A DNA stretch of 64,000 bases, from NCBI GenBank assembly GCA_039179985.1, contig JBCDED010000003.1, forward strand, positions 19,016-83,015. The letters run 5' to 3'. The position numbers and the translations under genes were made by a program. This stretch comes from JBCCMQ01 sp039179985. GTDB lineage: Bacteria > Pseudomonadota > Alphaproteobacteria > Rhodobacterales > Rhodobacteraceae. The notes under the pieces were generated by a model. It saw only the letters and a program-made list of their open reading frames with translations. It was not told the origin of the DNA and made no database searches. Positions 43,639-52,955 of the stretch are shown here, piece by piece (position 1 is the first letter of the stretch; each line of letters opens with the position of its first letter).

Positions 43639-44479
43639 AGGCGCTTTGCTGAATTTCGACGGCCGTGGGGAAGGGGATGTCGATATTTTCACGGTCGAGC
43701 GCGTCTTTCACCCGCCGCGTGGCATCCCCTGAAAAGGCCAGGAAATCTCCCGATGCGCACCAGACGCGCACGGTGAAATCCACCGAAAAGTCGCCGAGAT
43801 TGGACACCTGAATAAAGGGCTCTGGGTCTTTCAGGGCGCGGTCGTCGTCGAGCACCGCGTCCAGAATGACTTTCTCGGCCTTCTGCAAATCGGTGTCGTA
43901 GCTCACGCCAAAAACCCATTCCGCGCGCCGCGTTTCATAGATCGAATAGTTGACGATTGTGTTGCCCCAGACCTGGCCGTTCGGGATGATCACTTGCACG
44001 TTGTCGAGCGTTGCCAGTTCGATGAAATTCAGCGTTACGTCCTTGACGGAGCCGGTCTCGCCGGCAACGGCCACGAAGTCCCCGATTTTGATCGGTCTGA
44101 AGAGCACGATCATGACCCCCGCGGCCACGTTCGACAGGGTGCCCTGCAGGGCAAGGCCAATCGCCAGCGAGGCTGCACCGATGATGGCCACGATCGATGT
44201 GGTCTGGACGCCAAATGTGTTCAGAACGAACAGGAACGTCAGCACGAGGATCACGTAGCGCGTGATGTTTCCGAGGAAATTGAAGAGCGTGATGTCAAGC
44301 TCGGGCTTCCGCCCGCCGATGCTGCGGACGCGCTTGCTGGCCCAGCGGGCAACAGCAAACCCGACGATCAGAATAATGATCGCCGACACCACGCTGCCCA
44401 GGATCGATGTCAGAAATTCTGCTGAAAGAATGTCACCGACGCTCATGCCGCCGATCTGGTAGTTAAAAAAGCCTTGCAT
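43637..44479 (-). CDS. MscS-family small-conductance mechanosensitive channel
   Basis: A 280-residue channel subunit with three hydrophobic helices (to ~120), the pore helix with the Gly/Ala pattern SLAIGLALQGTLSNVAAGVMI, and the cytoplasmic beta domain FRPIKIGDFVAV and IPNGQVW. Heptamers release solutes on osmotic downshock. A TTG also precedes the ATG at 44479, but ATG is preferred. It is the last gene of the GNAT-pterin dehydratase-MscS run. Confidence 0.94.
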   Translation of the reverse strand: MQGFFNYQIGGMSVGDILSAEFLTSILGSVVSAIIILIVGFAVARWASKRVRSIGGRKPELDITLFNFLGNITRYVILVLTFLFVLNTFGVQTTSIVAIIGAASLAIGLALQGTLSNVAAGVMIVLFRPIKIGDFVAVAGETGSVKDVTLNFIELATLDNVQVIIPNGQVWGNTIVNYSIYETRRAEWVFGVSYDTDLQKAEKVILDAVLDDDRALKDPEPFIQVSNLGDFSVDFTVRVWCASGDFLAFSGDATRRVKDALDRENIDIPFPTAVEIQQSA

Positions 44480-44482
44480 CAA

Positions 44483-44782
44483 TCAGGTGCCTTGAATCTT
44501 GTCCATGGAATTTGCGAGATCGATGTCCAGGGCGGTCAGGCCACCGGCATCATGGGTTGTCAGGGTGACATCGACCGTTTTGTAAACGTTCGACCACTCC
44601 GGGTGATGGTTCATTTTCTCGGCGACAATGGCCGCCTGGGTCATGAAGCCAAACGCCTCGATGAAATTCCCAAAAACAAAACTCTTGTGGATCGCGTCGC
44701 GGCCCTCGGTCTGTGACCAGCCCTTGGCGGCAAGTGCGCTCATGGCCTCGTCACGGGCGTTGCCCGTCAGTTTGGTGCTCAT
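44483..44782 (-). CDS. phhB: 4a-hydroxytetrahydrobiopterin dehydratase (PCD/DCoH)
   Basis: A 99-residue pterin-4a-carbinolamine dehydratase. The active site is visible in EKMNHHPEW, and TLTTHDAGGLTALD is also typical. It recycles the pterin cofactor of phenylalanine hydroxylase, whose gene is not adjacent. Its start overlaps the stop of the GNAT/FemAB-like gene by four bases. Confidence 0.93.
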   Translation of the reverse strand: MSTKLTGNARDEAMSALAAKGWSQTEGRDAIHKSFVFGNFIEAFGFMTQAAIVAEKMNHHPEWSNVYKTVDVTLTTHDAGGLTALDIDLANSMDKIQGT

Positions 44783-45963
44783 ATGTCTTCTGTCCCCGTT
44801 TTTCGGAACGGACCGTAGTCAGTCAGAACCTCGATCTCTTCGTCGACTGCCGTCCGCTCTGCGTCAAGATATTGTTCGATGGCCCGCGAGAATCCTTCAT
44901 CCGCGATCCAGTGCAGCGAATGGGTGGTCACCGGCAGATAGCCGCGTGCCAGTTTGTGGGAGCCCTGCGCGCCGGCCTCAACCCGAGCCATGCCGTTGGT
45001 GATGGCAAACTCGATCGCCTGGTAGTAGCAGGCCTCGAAATGCAGGCAGGCGTGATCCTCGATGGCGCCCCAGTACCGACCATAAAGCGTGTCGCGGCCA
45101 ATAAAATTCAGCGCGCCGGCCACGTAGCGCCCGTTCCGCTCGGCCATGATAAGGAAGATATCGTCGCGCAAATACGCCTGTGCCTCGTCGAAAAACGCCC
45201 GTGTAAGATAGGGTGTGCCCCATTTCCGCGCGCCGGTGTCCTGATAAAACCGCCAGAAGGCATCCCAGTGTTCGGGTTCGATCGCGTCGCCGGTCAGCCC
45301 GTGCAGAATTCCGCCGAAAGCCTGCGCCGTGGCGCGTTCTTTGCGGATGTTCTTGCGCTTTCGCGACGACAGGGCCCCGAGGAAAGCGTCGAAATCGGGG
45401 TAGGCGGCGTTTTCCCAGTGAAACTGCTGCGTGATGCGGTGCAACAGCCCCATCTTGCGTCCGGCTTCGGCCTCGGCCTCGGTACAGAAGGTAATGTGAA
45501 GCGACGACAGCCGGTTCTCCGAGGCCAGTTGAACCGCCCCCTGAACAATGGCCGCGGCGCCCGTTTCCTCGAACCCTGGCCGGGTCAGAAAACGGCGGCC
45601 CGTCGCCGGCGTGAAGGGCACGGCGATCTGAAGCTTAGGGTAGTACCGCCCGCCCGCGCGTTCGTAGGCGTGGCTCCAGTTGTGATCGAAGATGTATTCG
45701 CCCTGGCTGTGGCCCTTTGCATAAAGCGGCGCGCAGGCGATGACCTGTCCATCCGCGCGGGCAATCAGGTGGCGTGGTTGCCAGCCCGTGCCTGTGCCCA
45801 CGGACCCGCTGTCTTCCAGAGCCTTGAGAAACCGGTATGTGGTAAAAGGATCAATGGCGCGCGCGCCCTCGGCGACCTCCGGGCAGGCGCAGGCATCCCA
45901 GTCTTCGGCGGGCACCTCGGAGATACTTCCAAGGATATCGATCTCGATACGGGTTTCAGTCAT
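44779..45963 (-). CDS. GNAT/FemAB-like protein (peptidogalycan biosynthesis family)
   Basis: A 394-residue protein of the DUF482 or peptidogalycan-synthesis group, a double GNAT fold related to FemAB transferases. The run SSRKRKNIRKERATAQAF near residue 200 and FEACYYQAIEFAI with GAQGSHKLARGY near 325-350 are diagnostic. Members are thought to modify amino-acyl groups, but no reaction is proven. It starts an operon with phhB and mscS. Confidence 0.88.
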   Translation of the reverse strand: MTETRIEIDILGSISEVPAEDWDACACPEVAEGARAIDPFTTYRFLKALEDSGSVGTGTGWQPRHLIARADGQVIACAPLYAKGHSQGEYIFDHNWSHAYERAGGRYYPKLQIAVPFTPATGRRFLTRPGFEETGAAAIVQGAVQLASENRLSSLHITFCTEAEAEAGRKMGLLHRITQQFHWENAAYPDFDAFLGALSSRKRKNIRKERATAQAFGGILHGLTGDAIEPEHWDAFWRFYQDTGARKWGTPYLTRAFFDEAQAYLRDDIFLIMAERNGRYVAGALNFIGRDTLYGRYWGAIEDHACLHFEACYYQAIEFAITNGMARVEAGAQGSHKLARGYLPVTTHSLHWIADEGFSRAIEQYLDAERTAVDEEIEVLTDYGPFRKTGTEDI

Positions 45964-46011
45964 GTCCGATGCTGCGCTGCTGACCCAAAAGTGGCCCCGT
46001 AAGGGCAGGGG

Positions 46012-46758
46012 TCAAGACGGCAGATACCCCTCGAAGGTGATGTTGTCGGCAATCCGCCGCGCCGCAACCTCGTCTGCTGCCGATTTCACCGTCCAGCACA
46101 GAATTGGGACGCCCCGCGCCTTGAGCCGTTCGATGGCTGTGGTTTCAAGGTCCTGCCAGCGGTGCGAGACAAAACTGGCGCCCGCCGGATCGAAGGCGGC
46201 GTAGTTGTTGAGATCGGCAAGATCAGAAGCGGCGAGGTCGGGATGCGCAAAGGTATGGCCGGTCAGCCCCCTTGGGACCTCAGGTGCAAGCTCTGCCATT
46301 GCGTGGACCATGGTCGGGTTGAAGGACATGATGGCCACAGGGCCATCGTAGCCTTTGAGTGCGGCGGCGGTTGCGGCTTCGAGCGGCCCGTGTGCGCCGC
46401 CTGGGCGGGCGGTCTGGTCTTTCAACTCGATCAAAAGCGGCGCCCGGGCGTCCACGACGTCAAGGACCTCTGCCAGGGTCGGGATGGTTTCTGACCCGCC
46501 AAAGAGCGCGAGCGCCCCGAGATCCTCCGCATGCCGGTCAGCCACATGGCCTGCCGCCTCGGTCATCCGGTCAAGCGTGTCGTCATGGAACATGACGGCG
46601 TGCCCGTCTGCTGACAGCTGCAGATCAATCTCGATCCCGAAGCCCTGACCAATGGCGGCGTCCAACGCGGCCAGTGAGTTCTCGGGCAACTGCGCGCTGC
46701 CATCGTGCAGTCCCCGGTGGGCAATGGCTCGGTCAAGAAATTCGGACGGCAAGGTCAT
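46012..46758 (-). CDS. Glycerophosphodiester phosphodiesterase, soluble
   Basis: A 248-residue GDPD barrel without signal or membrane helices. The catalytic residues are in AIAHRGLHDG, IEIDLQLS and MFHDDTLDRMT. It hydrolyses glycerophosphodiesters in the cytosol and complements the membrane-linked GDPD at 537-2381. It overlaps ridA by ATGA. No lipid transport gene adjoins it directly, though mlaA lies 600 bp away on the other strand. Confidence 0.94.
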   Translation of the reverse strand: MTLPSEFLDRAIAHRGLHDGSAQLPENSLAALDAAIGQGFGIEIDLQLSADGHAVMFHDDTLDRMTEAAGHVADRHAEDLGALALFGGSETIPTLAEVLDVVDARAPLLIELKDQTARPGGAHGPLEAATAAALKGYDGPVAIMSFNPTMVHAMAELAPEVPRGLTGHTFAHPDLAASDLADLNNYAAFDPAGASFVSHRWQDLETTAIERLKARGVPILCWTVKSAADEVAARRIADNITFEGYLPS

Positions 46759-47219
46759 GCCAGCTCGAAAATTCCTTCGATTTCAACGGCAACGCCAAAG
46801 GGCAGCGATGCAGCGCTGACGGCAGAGCGGGCGTGCCGCCCCGCGTCGCCGAGGGCGGCGACAAGGAAATCCGAGGCGCCGTTGATCACCTTGGGCTGGT
46901 CGCCGAAGTCAGGCGTCGAGTTGACGAAACCGACGAGCTTGATCACCCTGACAAAGCGGCTGAAGTCGCCGTCACAGGCCGCCTTCACCTGCGCCAGGAG
47001 CGAAATCGCGCAGAGCCGGGCCGCCTCTACGCCGGCATCGATGTCCATGTCGGCCCCGAGTTTTCCGGTCACCAGTGTTCCGTCGCGCATGGCGACCTGG
47101 CCTGAGACATGGAGCACCGATCCAATGCGAACAAAAGGCACGTAATTCGCCGCGGGGGCAGACGCTTCGGGCAAAATGACTCCCATTTCGCGAAGCCGGG
47201 TTTCCACATCGCTGCTCAT
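46755..47219 (-). CDS. RidA/YjgF-family protein
   Basis: A 154-residue RidA-type protein. The conserved SAVSAASLPFGVAVEIEGIF end holds the Arg-flanked site (ARSAV) used for 2-iminobutanoate deamination. The front half (YVPFVRIGSVLHVSGQVAMRDG) is characteristic. It belongs to the broader Rid group with ~25 extra N-terminal residues. It is the first gene of the ridA-gdpD pair and divergent from mlaA. Confidence 0.92.
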   Translation of the reverse strand: MSSDVETRLREMGVILPEASAPAANYVPFVRIGSVLHVSGQVAMRDGTLVTGKLGADMDIDAGVEAARLCAISLLAQVKAACDGDFSRFVRVIKLVGFVNSTPDFGDQPKVINGASDFLVAALGDAGRHARSAVSAASLPFGVAVEIEGIFELA

Positions 47220-47346
47220 AGCATGTCCTCTTACTGTTTCCCTTAGGCCATAACCCGCACAGGTTGCTGCGGAAACAAAATTTTTTGATCCGCTGGCGAC
47301 GGTTGCGCGGTACTATACATACTTCTATCAAAGCCGCGTTGTCGTA

Positions 47347-47359
47347 GTGCTTTGAGCAC
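47347..47359. promoter_or_regulatory. Short palindrome upstream of mlaA
   Basis: GTGCT-TTG-AGCAC is a perfect 5-3-5 inverted repeat 29 bases before the mlaA start, in the ridA/mlaA divergent space. It could be an operator or leader hairpin; nothing more supports it. Confidence 0.3.
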
Positions 47360-47388
47360 CAAAAACTAAATTGCGGACCAGAGGTCTT

Positions 47389-48141
47389 ATGAGCAGTTCC
47401 ATTGCCGGTTTCCCAGCCTTGCGCCGTTTTGCGGCGTGCCTACTTCTTCTGGGCGGTCTTTCTGCCTGTGCGGACCCTCAGGGCGCAACGCTTGATCCCA
47501 ACGAGCAGATCAACCGTGGGGCTCATGATTTCAACGTGGGCCTTGACCGCAACATCGTGCGTCCCGCGTCGCAGATCTATGGCAACAACGTCGATCCGGC
47601 GCTGCGGACGATGTTCAGCAACTTTGCCAGCAACTTTGACGAGCCCAAGCGCGTCATCAACGATATCCTTCAGGGCAAAGCTGGCGATGCGCTCAACAAT
47701 ACTGGTCGTTTCGTGATCAACAGTACCATCGGTCTTCTGGGGTTCTTCGACCCCGCTACTGACTTCGGCCTTGCGGAACGGCCCACGGACTTCGGCGAAA
47801 CCCTGTTCGTTTGGGGCGTAAACGAGGGGGTTTATGTCGAGGCTCCGTTCCTTGGCCCGTCCACCACGCGGCACGCCTGGGGGCGGGTTGTCGATATAGC
47901 CTTGAATCCGCTCAATATTTTCGCGCCAAGCCCGACGGGCGAAGTTTCTTTGGGGGCGAGTGTTTTCGGCGGGCTCAATGCGCGCTATGAATTCACATCT
48001 GCGATTGATGGCGTGTTCTACGACAGCGCGGATAGCTACGTCACGGCGCGCTCCCTATATTTGCAACAGCGCCGGTTCGAACTTGCCGGGGAAGACGGCG
48101 TAGAAATCATTGATCCTTTCGAGGAGTTGGGGCTCGAATAA
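47389..48141 (+). CDS. mlaA: MlaA (VacJ) outer membrane lipoprotein
   Basis: A 250-residue lipoprotein with lipobox LLGGLSAC (Cys ~24). The body has the VacJ signature: DPNEQINRGAHDFN, INSTIGLLGFFDPATDFG and FLGPSTTRHAWGRVVD. MlaA takes misplaced phospholipids from the outer leaflet and hands them to MlaC for return to the inner membrane. ATG 47389 follows AGAGG; the TTG at 47371 is less likely. mlaC follows two bases after its stop. Confidence 0.95.
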   Translation: MSSSIAGFPALRRFAACLLLLGGLSACADPQGATLDPNEQINRGAHDFNVGLDRNIVRPASQIYGNNVDPALRTMFSNFASNFDEPKRVINDILQGKAGDALNNTGRFVINSTIGLLGFFDPATDFGLAERPTDFGETLFVWGVNEGVYVEAPFLGPSTTRHAWGRVVDIALNPLNIFAPSPTGEVSLGASVFGGLNARYEFTSAIDGVFYDSADSYVTARSLYLQQRRFELAGEDGVEIIDPFEELGLE

Positions 48142-48142
48142 T

Positions 48143-48736
48143 ATGAACAGAAGACAGCTCTTGGCACTTTCGCTTGTTGGCGCCGCATCCACGGTTCTGC
48201 CGTCCGGCGCCTGGGCGAGTTCTCCGCAGCGCGCGAAAGCGCTGGTCAGCTCTATGGTGGCCGACATCAACCGCGTTCTGGCGTCCAATCCGTCAGACGC
48301 AACGCTTGAGCGCGAGTTTGAACGTCTTTTCGCCCGGTACGCGGATGTGCCGACAATCGCGCGCTACACGCTTGGCGTGGATGCCCGCGCGGCAAGTCCA
48401 CAAGAGCTTCAGGCCTTCACCCAGGCCTTCTCGGGCTATATGGCGCGCCGGTATGGCAAGCAGTTTCGCGACTTTACGGGCGGTGACATCCGTGTTGAAC
48501 GCGCCCGCTCGGTTAAGAATTTCGTCGAGGTGCGTGGCCAGGCTATGGTACCCGGCTCGCGCCCGATATCCGTAGTGTTTCTGGTATCCGACAACTCGGG
48601 GCAGGATCGGTTCTTCAACCTCTATCTCGAGGGCGTGAACCTTCTTTTGACGGCGCGCGACGAAATCCAGGGTATGCTGGATCAGCGACGCGGCGATATC
48701 GGGCAGCTTACGCGCGATCTGCGCAGGCTCGGTTAG
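48143..48736 (+). CDS. mlaC: MlaC-family phospholipid-binding protein
   Basis: A 197-residue periplasmic carrier of the Ttg2D/MlaC family. The signal MNRRQLLALSLVGAAS has two Arg before the hydrophobic part and resembles a twin-arginine signal, though it could be Sec. The body includes RYTLGVDARAASPQELQAF and the FVEVRGQAM strand of the lipid pocket. It ferries phospholipid between MlaA and the inner-membrane MlaFEDB complex, whose genes are not in the window. The start is ATG 48143 one base after the mlaA stop. Confidence 0.93.
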   Translation: MNRRQLLALSLVGAASTVLPSGAWASSPQRAKALVSSMVADINRVLASNPSDATLEREFERLFARYADVPTIARYTLGVDARAASPQELQAFTQAFSGYMARRYGKQFRDFTGGDIRVERARSVKNFVEVRGQAMVPGSRPISVVFLVSDNSGQDRFFNLYLEGVNLLLTARDEIQGMLDQRRGDIGQLTRDLRRLG

Positions 48737-48741
48737 GCGAC

Positions 48742-50916
48742 CTAGCCGCCCCCGAGAATTGAACTGATGAGGTTGCGGATCACCCGCTCAGGCGAATTGT
48801 CCCGCTGACGCCTTTGCCGCCGGGGCGCACGCTCTTGGCGCCGCCCGCTATCCTGCGCCAAAAGTGTTCCACGTTCATCGCGCAGCATCGGAAGCGGATT
48901 GGCGGGCAGACCTTCGTGGACGCCCGCCATGGTCTCGTGCCAGATTTCCGCCGGCAGGCCGCCACCGGTCACGCCGGTCAGCGGACGGTTGTCGTCGTAG
49001 CCCATCCAGACACCGGCCACGTAATCCGCCGTAAAGCCGATGAACCAGGCGTCGCGTGCCGCATCGGTGGTGCCCGTTTTTCCGGCGACTTCCCGTCCGT
49101 CGAGGCGCGCGCGCGTCCCGGTGCCGCCTTCGACGACCTTGGTCATCATGAAAGTCAGCTTTTTCGCGGCTTCTTCGCTTATGACCCGCTCGCCCAGGCC
49201 GCCTTCCTGGCCCATCAGCGGCTCACGGTCTCCCTGTAGCCGCAGCTGCAAAACACCGTATGGCGTCACGCTGCGCCCGCCGTTCAGAATGCCCGCGTAG
49301 GCGCCCGTGGTCTCAAGCAGCGTCGCCTCGGAAGCGCCGAGCGCCAGGGCCGGTCCGGCGGCGAGGTCGCTCTTGATCCCGAAGTCACTGGCGATCTGGC
49401 GCACGTTCTCGCGCCCCACGTATTCCGAAACGCGTACGGCGGCTGTGTTGAGCGAGCGCGCCAGGGCTTCGGTCAGGGTGACGCGACCGTAGTATTCGCC
49501 GCCGTAGTTCTTGGGGCTCCAGGGACCAGACCCGGGAACGTCGATCGTCAGCGGTGCGTCCTCCACGGTCGCCCGTGTGGAATGGCCCATCTCCATGGCG
49601 GCAGCATAAACGAAGGGTTTGAAGGTTGAGCCGGTCTGCCGTTTCGCCTGCACGGCGCGGTTGAAGGCGCCCGAAACGCGGGTATCGCGCCCGCCCACGA
49701 TGGCGCGTACAGCGCCATCCGAGGACATCACCACAATGGCGGCCTGCGCTTCGGAGCCTTCGCGAACCTTATTGGTGAAGATGTCCCGCATGGCGTCTTC
49801 CGCCGCCTTCTGGATGCGGCGGTCAAAGGTCGTGCGGATCACGACGTCTTCGGTGGTATTGCGCGTCAGGAAATCGGGGCCCGTCGACATGACCCAGTCT
49901 GCAAAGTAGCCGCCGGTTTCCTGCCTTGCGGAACTGGACAGCGTGGCCGGGTTCGCCTTGGCGGCGGCGGCATCGATGGCGCTCAGATAGCCCTGGTCTT
50001 CCATGAGGCCCAGAATGAGATTGGCGCGGTCCTGTGACCGTTGAAGATTGTTTGTCGGCGCAAAGCGCGTCGGGGCGACCAAAAGGCCGGCCAGCATCGC
50101 CGCCTCAGACGGATTCACTTCTGCGGCGGACTTGCCGAAGTAGCGCTCGGCCGCCGCCTCAAACCCTCGCGACCCGGCGCCCAGGAAGGCGCGGTTGAGG
50201 TAGATCGTCAGGATCTCGTCCTTGGTGAACTTCGTCTCAAGCGCCAGCGCATAGACCGCTTCCTTTGCCTTGCGCCAAAGGCTGCCGCGTCTGCAGTCGG
50301 CCTCGTACTCGGCCTCGCTCAGGCCCGACGCGGGATCGAAGGGCACACCCAGGCAAAGCAGCTTGGCGGTTTGTTGCGTGATAGTCGATCCGCCGTGACC
50401 CGACAGGGGACCGCGGCCTTCGGAGAGGTTGATTTTGACCGCGCTTGCCACGCCCCGCGGCGACACACCCAGGTGGCGGTAAAACCGCTTGTCCTCGGTG
50501 GCGACAATGGCGTTTTTCAGATGGGGCGAGACGGTATCGGCGGTGATCATCCCGCCGAACTGGTCGCCGCGCCAGGCGAAGACCTGTCCGTCGCGGTCGA
50601 GGAACGTCACCGATCCGCGCGTGCGCCCGTCCACGAGCTCCTGATAGGGCGGAAGCTGCAGGGTAATCAGAACGGTCGACAGGCCGATGACCAGGGCAAG
50701 CACCAGGGCCGTACGCGTGCCGATCTTCCAGATCAGGCGCGCAAAAAAGCCGAAGATGCCGCTGATGAGCCGCATAAAAAAACCTTGCCGTTTTCTCGTT
50801 TTTCGTTGTGTGCGGCGCGCGGGTTTCCGGGCCACCGGTTTCGATTTTCCGGTGGCGGATTTCCTGTAACGTCGCTCTGCAACCAATGGCGGCTTATTTC
50901 TGCCCGAAGACGCCAT
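48742..50916 (-). CDS. Class A penicillin-binding protein (PBP1A-type)
   Basis: A 724-residue bifunctional peptidoglycan synthase. The basic cytoplasmic N-terminus (to ~60) precedes one membrane helix (~70-95). The GT51 domain has EDKRFYRHLGV and GGSTITQQTAK, and the transpeptidase domain has the nucleophile Ser in TGSTFKPF, SLN and KTGTT. The C-terminal tail is Arg-rich. ATG 50916 (MASSGRNKPP) is preferred; the frame is open to 50982. Its stop lies six bases from the mlaC stop. Confidence 0.95.
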   Translation of the reverse strand: MASSGRNKPPLVAERRYRKSATGKSKPVARKPARRTQRKTRKRQGFFMRLISGIFGFFARLIWKIGTRTALVLALVIGLSTVLITLQLPPYQELVDGRTRGSVTFLDRDGQVFAWRGDQFGGMITADTVSPHLKNAIVATEDKRFYRHLGVSPRGVASAVKINLSEGRGPLSGHGGSTITQQTAKLLCLGVPFDPASGLSEAEYEADCRRGSLWRKAKEAVYALALETKFTKDEILTIYLNRAFLGAGSRGFEAAAERYFGKSAAEVNPSEAAMLAGLLVAPTRFAPTNNLQRSQDRANLILGLMEDQGYLSAIDAAAAKANPATLSSSARQETGGYFADWVMSTGPDFLTRNTTEDVVIRTTFDRRIQKAAEDAMRDIFTNKVREGSEAQAAIVVMSSDGAVRAIVGGRDTRVSGAFNRAVQAKRQTGSTFKPFVYAAAMEMGHSTRATVEDAPLTIDVPGSGPWSPKNYGGEYYGRVTLTEALARSLNTAAVRVSEYVGRENVRQIASDFGIKSDLAAGPALALGASEATLLETTGAYAGILNGGRSVTPYGVLQLRLQGDREPLMGQEGGLGERVISEEAAKKLTFMMTKVVEGGTGTRARLDGREVAGKTGTTDAARDAWFIGFTADYVAGVWMGYDDNRPLTGVTGGGLPAEIWHETMAGVHEGLPANPLPMLRDERGTLLAQDSGRRQERAPRRQRRQRDNSPERVIRNLISSILGGG

Positions 50917-51033
50917 GACCTGCCCATTTCTTTGTTGTTTGACCAAACAATAGCGCGACTCTTCGCCAATGTGGAGCGGCAAGGCGCCCGTGCCACCAGT
51001 TTCTTGTCTGCCTAAAAATTAATCTAGGTGCGG

Positions 51034-51055
51034 AATTTGTGCAAAATTTGTGCAT
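51034..51055 (+). promoter_or_regulatory. Tandem 11-bp repeat upstream of glnK, possible NtrC site
   Basis: AATTTGTGCAA then AATTTGTGCAT, two direct copies spaced one helical turn apart in the 258-bp leader of glnK. It also reads as TGCAA-AATTT-GTGCA, close to the NtrC-type TGCAC-N5-GTGCA pattern. Nitrogen-regulator binding is inference. Confidence 0.4.
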
Positions 51056-51174
51056 TTCGAGCAGAAACCAGTCACCAAACTGTCATTGCATTCCTTGAAG
51101 CGACCCCCTTCACGCGCTCTTCCTTCGCTCGTGATGCCCGTAAGCGGGTGGAAAACCACGGAAGGGTTAGGGAA

Positions 51175-51513
51175 GTGAAACTGATCATTGCTGCAATCAA
51201 GCCGTTCAAGCTGGAGGAGGTCCGCGAAGCTCTGACCGCCATCGGCGTGCGCGGCATGATGGTGACGGAAATCAAGGGCTTCGGCTCGCAGTCGGGCCAC
51301 ACGGAAATCTACCGCGGTGCCGAGTACGCGGTGAACTTCGTGCCTAAGGTGAAGCTCGAGATCGTCGTCTCGGCAGCCATGGCCGATCAGGTCGTGTCGA
51401 CCATCCAGACAACTGCCAAGACCGACAAGATCGGCGACGGCAAAATTTTCGTCCTCGATGTGGAAAGCGCGGTGCGGGTGCGTACCGGCGAGACCAACGA
51501 CGACGCTCTATGA
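51175..51513 (+). CDS. glnK: PII nitrogen regulatory protein (GlnK/GlnB)
   Basis: A 112-residue PII signal protein, exactly the family length, starting GTG 51175 (KLIIAAIKPFKLEEVREAL). The uridylylated Tyr is Y51 in RGAEYAVNF, on the T-loop. The B-loop GDGKIFVLDVE is also standard. It senses 2-oxoglutarate, ATP and ADP and blocks AmtB when nitrogen is rich. It is followed by amtB, so this copy is GlnK by context. The open frame back to 51028 is leader sequence. Confidence 0.95.
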   Translation: MKLIIAAIKPFKLEEVREALTAIGVRGMMVTEIKGFGSQSGHTEIYRGAEYAVNFVPKVKLEIVVSAAMADQVVSTIQTTAKTDKIGDGKIFVLDVESAVRVRTGETNDDAL

Positions 51514-51542
51514 ACCGCGTGACCGTGAAAGGAAGAAACGGC

Positions 51543-52859
51543 ATGAACCTCAAATATCTCATGACGATCACGGCGGCTGCTGCTGTGATCCCGGCCATGG
51601 GCTTTGCCCAGGACGCCCCGGCACCCGGTTTCGACGAGATCGGCCCTTATATTATGACCACCCTGCTGTTCCTCGTGGGCGGCTTCCTGGTGTTCTGGAT
51701 GGCAGCGGGCTTTGCCATGCTCGAAGCCGGTCTCGTACGTTCCAAGAACGTGACGATGCAGCTGACAAAGAACATTTCGCTCTTTTCCATTGCGGCGATC
51801 ATGTATTGGCTCATCGGCTTCAATCTGATGTACCCCGGTGACTTCAATGGCTGGTTCGCACCGAACTTCGTGCCGACCACGCTTGAACCCGTTGGTGTGT
51901 CGGCTGCGGATGTCGACCTCGGCTATGCCTCTGTCGGCTCAGACTTCTTCTTCCAGCTGATGTTCGTTGCCGCGACCGCGTCGATCGTGTCCGGTGCGCT
52001 TGCTGAACGCATCAAGCTCTGGCCCTTCCTGATCTTTGTCGTGGTGCTGACCGGCATCATGTACCCGATCTCGGGTTCCTGGCAGTGGGGCGGCGGCTGG
52101 CTATCCGAAGCCGGCTTCTCGGACTTCGCCGGGTCTACGATCGTGCACTCGGTCGGTGGCTGGGCAGCTCTGGCCGGTGCTATCGTGCTTGGTCCGCGTC
52201 TTGGCAAATACAAAGACGGTCAGGTGCATCCGATGCCCGGTTCGAACCTGGCGCTTGCCACGCTCGGGACGTTCATCCTGTGGCTCGGCTGGTTCGGCTT
52301 TAACGGCGGTTCGCAGCTTGCAGCTGGGACCGTGGGCGACATCAGCGACGTCAGCCGGATTTTCGCCAACACCAACATGGCGGCCGCTTCGGGTGCTGTC
52401 GCGGCCCTGATCCTGACGCAGATCCTCTACAAAAAGGTGGACCTGACCATGGTGCTGAACGGCGCACTGGCCGGCCTCGTGTCGATCACTGCCGAACCGC
52501 TGGCGCCCACGCTCTTTGGTGCACTCTGGATCGGCGCCATCGGCGGTATCATCGTAGTCTTCACGGTTCCGATGCTCGACAAGATGAAGATCGACGACGT
52601 GGTCGGCGCCATTCCGGTGCACCTGTTTGCAGGTATCTGGGGCACGATCGCGGTCGTCTTCTACAACGCCGACACCAGCATCGTGACGCAGGTCACCGGT
52701 ATCATCGCCTACGGTGTATTCACATTCGTTGGCGCGCTTATCGTGTGGTTTATCCTGAAAGCCGTCATGGGTCTGCGCCCGAGCGAAGAGGACGAGATGA
52801 ATGGGCTCGACACCTCGGAACTGGGAATGGAGGCCTACCCGGACTTTACCAAGGGCTGA
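51543..52859 (+). CDS. amtB: Ammonium transporter AmtB
   Basis: A 438-residue Amt-family channel with a cleaved signal (AAVIPAMGFAQD) and eleven predicted helices. The two pore His are in TIVHSVGGW and IPVHLFAG, the twin-His site for NH4+. The helix-5 SGSWQWGGGWL region helps form the phenylalanine gate. AAGGAAG lies seven bases before ATG 51543; the open frame begins at 51510. The C-tail is acidic and likely contacts GlnK. A strong terminator follows. Confidence 0.95.
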   Translation: MNLKYLMTITAAAAVIPAMGFAQDAPAPGFDEIGPYIMTTLLFLVGGFLVFWMAAGFAMLEAGLVRSKNVTMQLTKNISLFSIAAIMYWLIGFNLMYPGDFNGWFAPNFVPTTLEPVGVSAADVDLGYASVGSDFFFQLMFVAATASIVSGALAERIKLWPFLIFVVVLTGIMYPISGSWQWGGGWLSEAGFSDFAGSTIVHSVGGWAALAGAIVLGPRLGKYKDGQVHPMPGSNLALATLGTFILWLGWFGFNGGSQLAAGTVGDISDVSRIFANTNMAAASGAVAALILTQILYKKVDLTMVLNGALAGLVSITAEPLAPTLFGALWIGAIGGIIVVFTVPMLDKMKIDDVVGAIPVHLFAGIWGTIAVVFYNADTSIVTQVTGIIAYGVFTFVGALIVWFILKAVMGLRPSEEDEMNGLDTSELGMEAYPDFTKG

Positions 52860-52891
52860 TCTCCCTTCCTGTCAGTCCTTTAAGACCAACT

Positions 52892-52919
52892 GCCCGGGCG
52901 TTCGCGCCCGGGCTTTTTT
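52892..52919 (+). terminator. Intrinsic terminator of glnK-amtB
   Basis: Perfect 9-bp stem GCCCGGGCG and CGCCCGGGC with the stable TTCG tetraloop and TTTTTT tail. It lies 33 bases after the amtB stop. Confidence 0.95.
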
Positions 52920-52955
52920 GTTGGAAGGATGGTGCGTGCGTCTGGTGCAGCGCGG

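Noticed and set aside
51056..51174. Sigma-54 promoter for glnK
   Set aside because: An ATTGCA element exists near 51085, but no GG lies at the required distance upstream, so a -24/-12 pair cannot be supported.
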